Both the position numbers and the translations under genes were made by a program. The notes under the pieces are model-generated. The model searched no databases and had not been told where the DNA came from. It saw only the letters and a program-made list of their open reading frames with translations. From NCBI GenBank assembly GCA_030141605.1, contig JAQGDQ010000350.1:166098-230097 (forward strand): DNA of 64,000 nt. Direction: 5' to 3'. The stretch is from Tubiluchus corallicola (lineage: Eukaryota; Priapulida; Priapulimorpha; Priapulimorphida; Tubiluchidae). Shown here piece by piece: positions 14,031-25,894 of this stretch (within the stretch, counting starts at the first letter, position 1; every line of letters begins with the position of its first letter).

Positions 14031-15120
14031 TTCCATAAATTTCCTTTAAATCTGACCACTGGAAATGCTAAATATTCGTCTTTTTTGCACAAAATCTCCA
14101 ATCGGAATACATGTTTCTCATCAGTTCTTAATTGAGGTCATGTAAAGGGCGACACTAACCGAAAAATTATGAAACTTAAAGTAATTGTGCTCAGTCCACA
14201 GTGTTTTAATGCGATCCATTGTGTCTGTCTCACTTTTTCCCCCCAGGAGCTAAAATCTTTATCTATGACCAAGACGTAAGTGGAATGCCATAATTTTCTC
14301 AGAAAATGATTTTTCATCTCTAAACATTCTTTGCTGTTTCAGCTAGGATATCCGATTTCGTAGTGAGTTTTTCTTATTGGTCAGTTGTTTGGGTTGCTGG
14401 TAGCACTGTTTTGACAAGCACGTGTCAAAGCCTCATTATTGGTTCTAACTTTATAAAATTTTAGGTGCTGATATCAAACAGCAGGCCGACTGGATAAAAC
14501 GAAAATAAATACTTTCTGCAACTGATTACTTTTTAACTCAGTTTTATTAAAATCATTGTGAAACATGGATGCAATACAGATCTCATACACGACTTAGGAC
14601 AGTAGAAAATTGCATTAATTTTGCAGAACATTAACAGAGGTCGAACGTTTTAATTAATAAGAAAAAAACAGAAGGTGCAAATAGACTGCAAATCTGTAAG
14701 AGCTCAACACAATAAGCACATGGGTAACTTGTTTAATGGAAAGTGCTGAAATTACACTTTTGCCACTGTCAACATGTTTATAGTGAATTTAAGAGTTTAG
14801 AGAGTTTAAGAGAGTTTATTCATTTCCACATTGCATCTTACAATTATCATTAAAATACAGATAATTATCCATTTAGGTAAATATAAATATAAATATAAAT
14901 ATAAATAAATGCAGTATTATCGAGAAATTACAAAATGCAGCATATACATGTGCAAATTTCATTACAGAATAATTTTGATGCATACAGTTTGAGCCTAACA
15001 AGAATAATAAATGTGAAAAAATTATTAGCTTACAAATGCAATTTCATATTTGCGAGTCTAGTTCTTCACTGGTTAGATGGGCACTAGCACCTGCACCTCG
15101 GAAACTGGTGCTGCGCTTCT
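14031..15120. other. no gene seen
   Basis: AT-rich sequence. A short AAATAT tandem run sits at 14879-14905. No coding signal was found. Confidence 0.4.
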
Positions 15121-17180
15121 CCGTTCAGAGGTGTTCGTTTGTGATGTTGCACACATGTTCAGGATCTCATGTATGAGCAGCGGAAAATTTGAAATTTGAA
15201 TATCTGCAGAGTTTTTGTATATCACCCTGAATGTTCTACAGTAGCACCATACTTTAATTTACTCTATTGCAACACGATCACGGAATGTGTCTGCCATTGA
15301 AAATAATGTTCAGCTGCAATGCCATTAATAGTTCCGCTCGCCCGCCTTCTGATAAGTTTTTAATCTATTACTTAATTATCAGAGATGCTCTTCTGCAGTT
15401 TAATTGGTGTTAAAATGTATGCTTTTTACTGTACTTCAAAATGGAGTGTAATATGAAAACTTATTGTTTACCTTTGAAAGTGTGCTTGGCAACCAACTGG
15501 CAGGTGGAATACAATAAAATTTGGACGCTGATGTCATTAAACTGCACATAACTCAGCTTTGTAAATTGAAGACAAATGGCAAAAGTTATTTTAATTTTAA
15601 TTTAATTAAGGTATATGCAAAATAGAAGAGAATGGAATCTCATCATTTAAATACAGCTGATAGTGCCCTACAGAAATAAAATTAATGAAAAAACAATTAT
15701 AATGAATTGAATTAATGCAGAATGATTTAAAGCATGCAAAATCAAACACTGAAAAAAGAGAAACATTATTTAAAAAAAATCAAATTTGTATTACTTATGT
15801 AGGAATTACTAATCACAACATATGCTGTTTGGTACTCATGCAAAGTACTCATGTAACTAGTGCCATAAACAAACCAGTTAGCCAAATTTCTAAACGAGAA
15901 TAGATTTTCTGTAAAACCAAAAATATCTGGTTCGATTCAGATAATTCTAAGCAAATGAAAAAAAAAATACACAATTTATTGTTATCTTTATATGTGTGCT
16001 TGCAAAGCAAAATCGTCCGTAAGTCAGCAAATAAGCTTTTCAATTTATCCACATATCGTGAATCTCCATTTCATGAGGACCATTTTGATACCAAGTTCAT
16101 TGCTCTATGTTATTTCTAAGCTGAGATAATCCACATTGAAGTTAAGGTGCAGGCTGCACACTGAAAAACATAATCTCGAGAAAATCACTGTTAAAGTTAG
16201 TCATTCCTTTTCGTCGCATTTCTAGAAACACTTAGCAGCCACACAAATGTTGTTGCTACAGACTTTGCAAGAGCAAGTTGAGGTTATGTTTAAACTCAGT
16301 AGACAATTGAGCGGTTGCTAAGTGTTTTCGAGAAACACGACAAAAAACAATGGCTAACTTTAACACCGTTTGTCTAAAGGTTATGTTTTTCAGTGTGCGT
16401 AACTTGCAGGCTGTGTGTGCAAAACATGCAGCCTGCACCTCAAATTCAACGTGGATTATCTCAGCTTAGAAATAACAAACAGTGATGAACTTGGTATCAA
16501 AATGATTCACATGAAATGGAGATTCAGGATATGTGAATAGCTAGAAAAGGTTAATCGGCAAATTATGTACGATTTTGCTCGGCATGCACACATTTGTTAT
16601 CATGATTAAATGCATTATTCAGCTGCTTCGTTCTGTAAGCAACTCAAAACACCTGAAACCCTAGCTCGTTACCAAGTATATCCAAACTGAAAATAAATAG
16701 GTTTTCGCCGGCAGACAATTATGTAAGGCGGTTAAGGTTTAGATGGACGTGGAATAAAAGGGAGTGCAGCACCCTGCTTATATAAAACATTATTATTCAA
16801 ACAAAAAGTTTTCGAAATAAGAAAACACAGCACTATTTTTTTATCCAGGAAATAATAATAGCCTTACGTACTATTCCAGATTACGTCTTACGTATTGTGT
16901 CAGAACATACGACTTTAGCAATACGAAAACTCTTCATAATTACAAGGCGCACGACACATTCGCTGCCTGTATTCACCACGCCCGCGATTTCTCAGGTCAT
17001 TTCGCGTCAGTCGCGTGTCGTGGCATCGTAAATTAGCTAAGCAGATAATTAATAGCTGAGTTTAGCTATCATTCTCATTATCTCTCTGTTGTTCTTACAA
17101 TTAAAATACGTCAACGAAATTTAGGTGCTATGTTTTTAGTCGCCCGATACTTTCTATAATGTTTGTAACTCAGCTACCAG
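15121..17180 (+). repeat. copy B of the ~2-kb repeat unit
   Basis: Aligns with copy A (10998-13905) but lacks the 730-bp TIR element. Near its right end, about 17010-17160, it has roughly 140 bases with no counterpart in copy A. It is followed by (AAT)n at 17186-17291. Frames at 15715-15903, 15849-16052 and 16256-16438 lie inside the repeat and are not genes. Confidence 0.85.
15985..16600. mobile_element. fold-back element, copy B (most compact)
   Basis: About 616 bases that are mostly palindromic. The left arm starts near ATGTGTGCTTGCAAAGCAAA and the right arm ends near TTTGCTCGGCATGCACACAT. ACATATCGTGAATCTCCATT pairs with AATGGAGATTCAGGATATGT. TTGTTATC occurs outside both ends (15977-15984 and 16593-16600), a candidate 8-bp duplication. 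The loop region is only about 60-80 bases. Confidence 0.75.
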
Positions 17181-17183
17181 AGC

Positions 17184-17185
<2 letters not shown>

Positions 17186-17224
<39 letters not shown>

Positions 17225-17232
17225 CAACAATA

Positions 17233-17268
<36 letters not shown>

Positions 17269-17291
17269 TTAATAATAATAATAATAATAAT
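17186..17291 (+). repeat. (AAT)n microsatellite
   Basis: Near-perfect AAT run with a few AAC and AGT interruptions, terminating copy B of the ~2-kb unit. Confidence 0.95.
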
Positions 17292-17651
17292 AGTAATAAA
17301 AATAAACTTTGTTTTTTATAAAATAGTCCTTCAACAATTTCATACGTTAAAAATGCTGCTTAAGAAGTTCAGTTTTTAGTTTTCTTTTTAAGAATTTAAA
17401 TTTGGTTGAGTTCTAATTTGAATTGGTAACTTATACCAATAATTTGATTCAAATAAATTTGAAAGACAAACAAATAACAATAATGGTAATCTTCAAGTAT
17501 TCATGTGCATTTATGTCACACCTTATCCCATTTCAGCAAATAATTGAATTTTATTAATAAAAAAATAAATAGTGTAACAGTGACAGCTATGCTAAAAGCA
17601 TTATTAATATATATACCTAGTAAGAATTTTTGCGTTTGCATGTAAGGGTTA

Positions 17652-20600
17652 TTACCATGTTAACTTGATGTGAAATACTGAATAAAGATTAATTAAACAA
17701 GTTGTCATAGTTGTGCCAACTATCGTTGCTCTACTTTTTACAGATTGCACACAGAGTTTACCAGGTATGCATTTTGAATTTTTATAAAGATATTTCACTC
17801 TATCGATCCAGTCTAAATAAAAAGAAATTTTGGCTGCAATGTTTATTTTTAGAGGCCCGTATAGTTCTTCATCTTCAAATACTAAAACATTGTCTATTAC
17901 ACCAATAACCACACCTGTCTTTTTTAAAACGACTGGTCCACCTGAATCACCCTACAAATAAATGAAAGATATTACAGCCAGTTGTAATCATGGTCACATG
18001 ACACACGTGATCAATTTACAAGGCAGTGCAATTAAGAAAACAGTATTAGTGATAAATAATTTATCAAGCCAAGGAATTAAAGTTGGGAATGCTTTTGATT
18101 ATCGAACTGGCGAATTAAACTCAAGAATACTGGCGATTTTCTAGATAATGAATTTCTGCTAAACTGCTGTCGATAATGTTGCTATTGGCATTGCAACTGC
18201 ATTGGATCTTAATAAGTCCAAAAACCGGCTTTAGGATACATGTGCAAAGGAAAAAACTTTTCAATATTGCACCATTAATTTAGTTTGCTCTTGTATTGAC
18301 AGATCACAAAATAAAATGATGTGCTTGTTTTATTTCAATGCCAGTAACTTCTTCAGTTAGGCTATTATAAACGTCATTATGAAGACCAACGTAATACTAT
18401 AAATAAATACCATTGCAATTGATAATGGCTCTGATCAAGCTTAATCAAGTTATTTTAATTTTACATACTATTAAAAAATAATAGTCTTTCTATCTTTTAT
18501 ATCATTCCATATATGAGCTTCATTCATTACATCATTCTATTTTAAGCACTAATGTTTTTTTTATCAGGATTCACTTTAAATTTTCAGATTATCTCCATTA
18601 CTTTTTTTCTACCACAGTGTGGGACAATCTAACAAGCCCTGCTTCTTGATTGCCCACAACACATTTACCTTCGTGTATAAGTGAACAGTGTTTGAGGCTT
18701 TTCGTGTGCAGTATATCTTATTTTGTATTTTATCCATTGTAGGCCCTTTCACTAGATATTGTATATGTAACCATTGTAAATGTGTAATGTGAAATAAATG
18801 ACTTATGACTTATGGCTGATACATGTGTAGCAATTTGCTAGGATATTGCTGACACTGTACCAAGAGAGCTAAATGCTGAGCTTGTCTTATCGCTTTTCAG
18901 CTTGCAACACTTGCCTTGTAAAGGAAAGTGCAAATATTAAATATGCCTTAGCAACTACACCGCATTGTTTAGAATTCACTGTTCATGTCCCTGTTCTTGA
19001 TTCTTGGGGACATTTTCTAACCGATTCAACCGCGATAATATGAAAAAATATAATATATTTGTTGGCATCCTTCTGTCTCGGAAGACAATGGAGTGTGTGC
19101 CAAGAGAGTCAGTTATTGATCACATTGATGGAGCTGCAGCATCGACTGTGGCTGAGCAGTGCGATCCTTGAACGTCTCCAGGGCACACGCCTGGGCAAGG
19201 TGTATGGAGATCCTGAGTTGCCCAGACAACAGGAACCCCATTTCTTCCTCCTTGGTGTAGACCAAAGGAAAGCGGAGCGATACGTTTGGCACCAGGTTGG
19301 CTGCAGGAGCTGCCGGAGTCAGTGAGCATGCTACACTGGTCCGCCTTCGGGGCTCCACTCCTTATTTGGAAGGTTTACTCCTCTACACATGGCCGTTGGG
19401 TCACTTCACCTCCTCCGCCCTCTAGCCGTTGGCTGCTTGTGCAGTTTCACCGCCTGGTGTCGAGATACAGTGTGGGCATCCCGATTATATAATATATAAT
19501 ATAATTGTGTGTACCAGACTATGCATTTTGGGGTTATATAGACTATATATTACAGTTCACTTATTATTGTCTTCATTAGTTAATGTTGGTGTCAACGTTT
19601 TCACAATGTTTTAATAATAAACTATAATTACTTTTTATTTCTTTCTACATCTAAAACGTCAAATTCGTCCAGGTAATCACTCGCATTTTTTAAAACAAAA
19701 CACAAGGCAAAGCAACGGTTTATAAGCAAGAATGGAATGCATTCATTAAAAGCTGGTTTTTGGTACCTTCATGAGTAGTACTGTTTTGTTGTTTACACTT
19801 ACATGAACATAGTAACATTGCATTATTGCATACTTACATGAATTGTATGTTTTTTATACTTACCAAAGTAACACTACTTTCCGGATTACGTGCGCAGAAA
19901 GACCATGGGTTGTAATATCGAGAGCAGCGACCTGTATTTGACACTATTAAACGAGCCTTTTTCAAATGATTTCCTGTTGGTAAACCTAAGAAAAAGTAGT
20001 AAATATGTCAGGTGGCGCAGAGAATGTGCCAAAGTTTTGGTCACGTGAGAACAAAATTACAAATTCCTTTCAGAATTACTTCGTTGATATTACAGATGAT
20101 TATGTACACTCGTGTTTTACGCAAAACAGCCTTTAAATAAAGCAGCGGAGCAATTAAATCTGTAAACCAAAATACCAATATCGCGGCGAAAGCACTCAGC
20201 GAAAGTTGAAAAAAGCAGCCATTGGACTGCAGACGCACGTGACGACGTCTAAATGTAAATATTTGAGTTTTGCATACCTTCACGTTTTCCACCCCATCCC
20301 GCGACAATGACTTCTTCATTAACATAAGTGTGAACGTCACAAACTGGCAGAGTTGCAGGTTGAATATCGCTGTTAAACTTCACTTTTTTATTCATTCTCA
20401 CAAGAGCTATGTCATTAGGCTCTTCAACTGAGGCATTAAAGGGTCTATAATCAGGATGTGTTTTGTACCAAGCAACCTACAAACATACAAAACTAATTCT
20501 CACAAGAGCTGTGTCATTAGGCTCTTCAACTGAGGCATTAAAGGGTCTATAATCAGGATGTGTTTTGTACCAAGCAACCTACAAACATACAAAACTAATT

Positions 20601-23600
20601 CTCACAAGAGCTATGTCACTAGACTCTTCAACCGAGGCATTAAAGGGTCTATAATCAGGATGTGTTTTGTACCAAGCAACCTACAAACATACAAAACTAA
20701 TTCTCACAAGAGCTGTGTCACTAGACTCTTCAACCGAGGCCTTAAAGGGTCTATAACCAGGATGCACTTTGTACCAAGCAACCTACAAACATACAAAACT
20801 AATTCTCACAAGAGCTATGTCACTAGACTCTTCAACCGAGGCATTAAAGGGTCTATAATCAGGATGTGTTTTGTACCAAGCAACCTACAAACATACAAAA
20901 CTAATTCTCACAAGAGCTATGTCATTACGCTCTTCAACCGAGGCATTGAAGGGTCTATAATCAGGATGTGTTTTGTACCAAGCAACCTACAAACATACAA
21001 AACTAATTCTCACAAGAGCTATGTCATTAGACTCTTCAACTGAGGCATTAAAGGGTCTATAATCAGGATGTGTTTTGTACCAAGCAACCTACAAACATAC
21101 AAAACTAATTCTCACAAGAGCTATGTCACTAGACTCTTCAACCGAGGCATTAAAGGGTCTATAACCAGGATGCACTTTGTACCAAGCAACCTACAAACAT
21201 ACAAAACTAATTCTCACAAGAGCTATGTCACTAGGCTCTTCAACTGAGGCATTAAAGGGTCTATAATCAGGATGTGTTTTGTACCAAGCAACCTACAAAC
21301 ATACAAAACTAATTCTCACAAGAGCTATGTCACTAGACTCTTCAACCGAGGCATTAAACGGTCTATAACCAGGATGCACTTTGTACCAAGCAACCTACAA
21401 ACATACAAAACTAATTCTCACAAGAGCTATGTCACTAGGCTCTTCAACCGAGGCATTAAAGGGTCTATAATCAGGATGTGTTTTGTACCAAGCAACCTAC
21501 AAACATACAAAACTAATTCTCACAAGAGCTATGTCACTAGGCTCTTCAACCGAAGCATTAAAGGGTCTATAACCAGGATGCGCTTTGTACCAAGCAACCT
21601 ACAAACACACAAAACTAATTCTCACAAGAGCTACGTCACTAGGCTCTTCAACCGAGGCATTAAGGGGTATATAATCAGGATGTACTTTGTACCAAGCAAC
21701 CTACAAACATACAAAACTAAACCCTGTATATGTCAGTAAATTAATTAATCAGTCAGTAGAGCAACTACTCAGAAATTATTGAATAAGATTCAGTGAAAAC
21801 GCGAAGTTTATTATTTGAGATTATGTCTTGTTTACGGCAGTCTCAGCAGAATTATGATGTGGAAACCATGGTACTAAATAAAACACTCCTTAGATGATGC
21901 TCACAAACTCCAGAGCACACACGTGATGAGAGAAGAGGCAAACAGAGACGCACCACTTTTGAGAGGCCCGGCTGTTAAATCGTGGAGAGTTGAAATCCGG
22001 TCTGTGAAGATCGAGGCTACGGTCAAATGCATGTGCTGTTATTAAACATTCATGAAAGTTTTGGAGCAGTTAAGCAGTAAGAGCTCAAACAGAGCTTTTA
22101 AGCAGTAAGAGCTCAAACAGAGCTTTTAAGCAGTAAGAGCTCAAACAGAGCTTTTAAGCAGTAAGAGCTCAAACAGAGCTTTTAAGCAGTAAGAGCTCAA
22201 ACAGAGCTTTTAAGCAGTAAGAGCTCAAACAGAGCTTTTAAGCAGTAAGAGCTCAAACAGAGCTTTTAAGCAGTAAGAGCTCAAACAGAGCTTTTAAGCA
22301 GTAAGAGCTCAAACAGAGCTTTTAAGCAGTAAGAGCTCAAACAGAGCTTTTAAGCAGTATAAACTAACAGATAATTTAATAGCAACTCAATGATGTTACA
22401 GCACAAAAATGTCATGCTTATTGTTTAGCAGTTAGGAACATTATCCTCTGATGTATGTCTTCATGTGATTGCATGTATCATCTACTCCTTTAACCCTTTC
22501 TGTCCCAAATTATTTTTTTAATAAGAAATTTTTTTTTGGCTTGGTACTTTTGTTCAGTATGTCCATCTTGTTTACACATAATAATTATTTTTTTCTACTT
22601 GTGCCCGTGTGCTAAACATAGCCTGTATCCCGATATAGCCGATAATTTTTTAAAGTTTTCAAGACATTTAGTATGCACGCTATGCTGATCTGTACAAAGT
22701 CGTCTCTAAAGTACTGTTCCTTGCGCAGTTTTTTATGCTATGTAGATTTCTTAGTTTGCCAATTTTTCACCATTTTAGTCTATTGTTATTGGCTTAAATC
22801 AAAATAACTATTAGCAGATCAAATAACTGTCAGTTTTAAAATTTTATTAACTTTAAAGGCAGAAAATATTCTCGTATCCCACGGGTTACAACGGGTATGA
22901 AAGGGTTAATAAACTTCTACTGCATAGTTACTCCAGTTATTTGGGGCGCCATGATTGCGTTTTCCCTGTACAACCGACATCACAAGACGAACCATAAAGC
23001 ATTGCAAATAAAAGCAAAGCTAATTAACACAGCAACTTACTTAACCCCCCCCCCCCCCTACTAATGACATGGCAGTTACCACACCCAATAAGATACTTTA
23101 ACCGTGTTCAGCAAAAATTATTAAACAAAGGAGTTTCCATTAAAGAACAATAGTTAATACAGAAATAAATGATCCTGAAAAAGTCTAGGTGATGCCGAAT
23201 ACATCACTAGGAGATAAACGTGGTGCAGTGTAATGGTTTGGTGTTGATTTGTATGGTATGTTGTGGTTTACCGTGCTTTACAAGTAGTGTGGTGAGATGC
23301 ATGGGTGTAACATACTGTGGCGTGGTGAGATGCATGGGTGTAACATACTGTGGTGTGGTGAGATGCATGGGTGTAACATACTGTGGTGTGGTGAGATGCA
23401 TGGGTGTAACATACTGTGGCGTGGTGAGATGCATGGGTGTAACATACTGTGGCGTGGTTTGTTATGCAAAGACTTACCCAACGAATTACAGTCGTTTGAG
23501 ATATCATGTTGCTTCCCAAATATATTTGCAAGTGTTCCCCCGGAGTTTCTCTGCAACACGTTGGACAAATTAGATAACCATTTGGACCAGATGGAAAATT

Positions 23601-25777
23601 ATTATATAGACAAATTATGTTTAACAAGCATATAACGCACAGCTATGCTATCTACTACTAAAGCTGCAAGTTTACGTACTGGCTCATAAGCACACTGAAT
23701 AGTGCCACATACCACAACTTACATGCTATCATAAATACAGTGTGATGCACAACCAACCACAACATCTCTAAGCTTACAGTTTTACTCATAAATACTGAGA
23801 GCTGTGCTATGTACCACAACAATGACAAGTTTACATACTCGTAAATACACTGAACTGTATGTGGCATATACCATGACATCAGTAAGTTTACATACTCATA
23901 AACACAGTGTGTAAAGCTACATACCACAACAACGGCAAGCTTACATACTTGTAAATACAGTAAGCCGTGCCACATTCCATGACAAATGTAAGCTTACATA
24001 TACTTTTTCATAAACACAGTTTATTATGCTACATACCACAACAATGACAAGCTTACATTCTTGTACTGTGAGCTGTGACACATACAATAACAACCGTAAA
24101 CTTACATATTTACTTATAAGCTCACAGTGTTGACTACAAACAGCAACTACAGTAAGCTTACTTAAGCATACTTACTGATAAACACAGTGAGCCGCAGTCA
24201 AAATCCAATTTTTATCAATGATAGTTCCTCCACAGAAGTCCTCATTTCGTTTAATAAGGCCAACCTTTAGGTAAAAATATGTAAAAGAAGCCATACAGAT
24301 TGTATTGTGCTTAAGGCGATTTCTGTTTGTTTAAAATGGATGTAAAAACTTGTGTTTTAGTACCTGTACCAAGTATGACTTGTTCCTGTTTAGTTTACTT
24401 CAGCTAAGAGCATAACGTTTGATCATAATTGCTGATGCACCTCAAAAATAGTTCGTATACTAATGAGATGATTAATCTTCAAACTTTGTAATCCAGGTCA
24501 AACAGATTCTTACTCAAAACAAATATATAAGGAACATAGCCATTCTGTGTAAATTTAAATTATTTTAACGAGTTTGATGGCAGTATTCTATTCTTCTAAA
24601 AGCAAAAATTATATCCTATCAATAGTTACACCTAAGTTTAACAGCAACTAAGGCAAAAAGGGCTGGTCACTCCAAACTCTTTATTGATAACCAAAAAAGC
24701 TGATTATTAAAAATTCCTTATGGCAGCATGAGAAAACATTTACTTGATTCTATATTGACCTAGAATTGTTCCTTTCCGATCAACGTTGAATTAAAACCTG
24801 TCTTGATCACAAGGGTTGAGTGCAGTCTGGGCATTCATTGCTTGGAATTGAAACTGAAAGTTTGGCGTTCAGATCTAGATTAAGTCCTTACTGTCTTTCT
24901 TTTTGACCAAATGTTGGTAGATAATCAATAATCATGAACTTATTTCATCCTGTTGAAGACAGCATTGCAGATGAACGGTTTTGTAAGAACCTTACTCCTT
25001 GTGGTAACATATAACTGACATTGGATATTAAATTTTCAGTATAAAAAGTTCTTAGTCCCCTACTTACTTGTTTAATAACTTTATGCATTGAATTTCTCAT
25101 TAAATTTTATACTTCTACATTCCCATATGAAAAGTGTTACACGAAATTTCAGTGTTTGTCAAAATAAGTTATTTGATATACAGACCATAAAAGGAAATTC
25201 CCTCCCAATTACATCCTCTCCTCCACGAATTCTTGGTTCAGCTGTCAACCTTGCAACTAAAACAAATCAAAAAATCAGACAACAGAGTGTAAATTATATA
25301 TTCACCAGGTGTTCGGGATTTTTATGTATAAAATTATTATATACGTATACAATAATACATTCGCATCTGGGTTCGCATCCAGCTTATGCCATGCATGGTG
25401 TATAGAGACATTTGATACTTGAGTAGTATTTGCTGGCCGCCTGCTCCACTATATATATCTATCCAATCTTTAGTTCCACTGATTTCTCTACTCGCTATTT
25501 TAATAGGTTTTCATTATTCTGTGTACCCTTTGAGCATTTGGTTGGCTTGCCAAAGCCTAAAAAATAGAGGCTTAATAGGTAATGGAACCAAAGAATGAAG
25601 TATCTGGTACGTTTTTAAGTTTGCCTTATATAGATAGTTAGACAGTGACTGTTACGGACAAAAACCTTTGCAAAACGAACCATTAGCAGTTGTAGAAAGA
25701 GGAATTGATTTAGAAAGACTGGCATCAAACCAAAAACATGTGATACACACTAACGGAAGTAAAGCAGCTAGTTTCAT
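17652..25777 (-). CDS. secreted chymotrypsin-fold (S1) serine protease, catalytic triad intact
   Basis: Seven coding exons on the minus strand: 25777-25666, 25256-25186, 24264-24176, 23550-23478, 20476-20278, 19985-19864 and 17951-17652, totalling 321 residues. Residues 1 to about 20 form a signal peptide. Activation cleavage is expected after Arg46 in AEPR|IRGG. His87 lies in LTAAHC, Asp137 in NDIALVRM and Ser225 in GDSGGP. The residue at chymotrypsin position 189 reads Ser, suggesting a non-tryptic pocket, and Cys191 is replaced by Thr. After the terminal helix (YLDWIDRV) there is a tail of about 47 residues with three Cys. Likely an extracellular endopeptidase in digestion or defence. Donors of exons 1 (GTTTTT) and 2 (GTCTGT) are weak compared with the paralogue at 30.4-36.9 kb. 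Introns hold several minisatellites. AATAAA lies at 17550-17555 (minus). Expression is uncertain. Confidence 0.82.
18585..18815 (+). mobile_element. probable LINE 3' end
   Basis: A short frame resembling a LINE ORF tail is followed by an AT-rich 3'UTR-like stretch. It terminates in AATAAATGACTTATGACTTATG, a short tandem 3' terminus typical of CR1/L2-group non-LTR elements. It sits in the last intron of the first protease gene. The reverse-transcriptase body is absent. Confidence 0.4.
19059..19490. other. GC-rich island in a protease intron, unidentified
   Basis: About 430 bases with markedly higher GC than the surroundings and several overlapping open frames on both strands (19059-19325 +, 19358-19113 -). 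None has a domain I recognise. The composition break suggests an inserted retroelement fragment. The right edge meets ATATAATATATAATAT. Confidence 0.4.
20395..21722 (-). repeat. 102-bp minisatellite x13 derived from a protease exon and its splice acceptor
   Basis: Thirteen units, each exactly 102 bases (the GTACCAAGCAACC landmark recurs every 102 from 20467 to 21691). Read on the minus strand, each unit holds a splice acceptor (TTTGTAG), then 75 bases of protease exon 5 coding for VAWYK...NDIAL including the catalytic Asp, then a donor-like GTGAGA and 27 bases leading to the next acceptor. Only the unit at the low-coordinate end continues into the rest of the exon. An in-frame TAG separates units. 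Units occur as sequence types (KTHPD, KVHPG, KAHPG, KVHPD) in mixed order. Open plus-strand frames across it are shadows. Confidence 0.97.
22072..22358. repeat. 28-bp minisatellite, ten full copies
   Basis: Identical 28-base units beginning AAGCAGTAAGAGCTCAAACA start every 28 bases from 22072 to 22324, with a partial unit at 22352. No divergence between copies is visible, indicating very recent expansion. It lies in the intron between exons 4 and 5 of the first protease gene. There are no unique spacers, so this is not a CRISPR-like array. Confidence 0.98.
23045..23058 (+). repeat. poly-C tract (14 C)
   Basis: Uninterrupted run of fourteen C in the same protease intron. Confidence 0.95.
23290..23458. 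repeat. 33-bp minisatellite, about five copies
   Basis: Units of 33 bases, GGTGAGATGCATGGGTGTAA followed by CATACTGTGGC/TGT. The array begins about 20 bases past the donor of protease exon 4 (minus strand). Units differ only at a C/T position. The equivalent intron of the second gene holds a GTGGT-rich tract (33030-33150). Confidence 0.95.
23660..24175 (-). repeat. degenerate ~60-bp tandem repeat carrying copies of the exon 3 donor region
   Basis: About eight to nine diverged units. Each includes a version of CATAAACACAGTG and CTTACATACT, which on the minus strand is a copy of the end of exon 3 (CACTGTGTTTATCA|GTAAG) plus intron start. The array abuts the real exon 3 donor at 24175. Some units preserve a GTATGT or GTAAGC donor-like word. 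Minus-strand frames across it are repeat artefacts. Confidence 0.75.
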
Positions 25778-25894
25778 CTATGGCTCGCAGATCTTCCTGA
25801 AAAGGATAATCCAAAAAGATTAATAATCGGCCAACAATAATGCAAAACAGGCATAACAATTCCATATATTAGATTGCAATAATTAGTCCATCAA

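Noticed and set aside
20558-21739. Two long plus-strand frames (161 and 155 codons) with 34-residue repeats
   Set aside because: They are the antisense of the 102-bp exon-derived satellite; the period is divisible by three, so any frame without a stop stays open.
22072-22358. Regular repeats that might look like a CRISPR array
   Set aside because: Units are contiguous with no unique spacers, in an intron of a eukaryotic gene.
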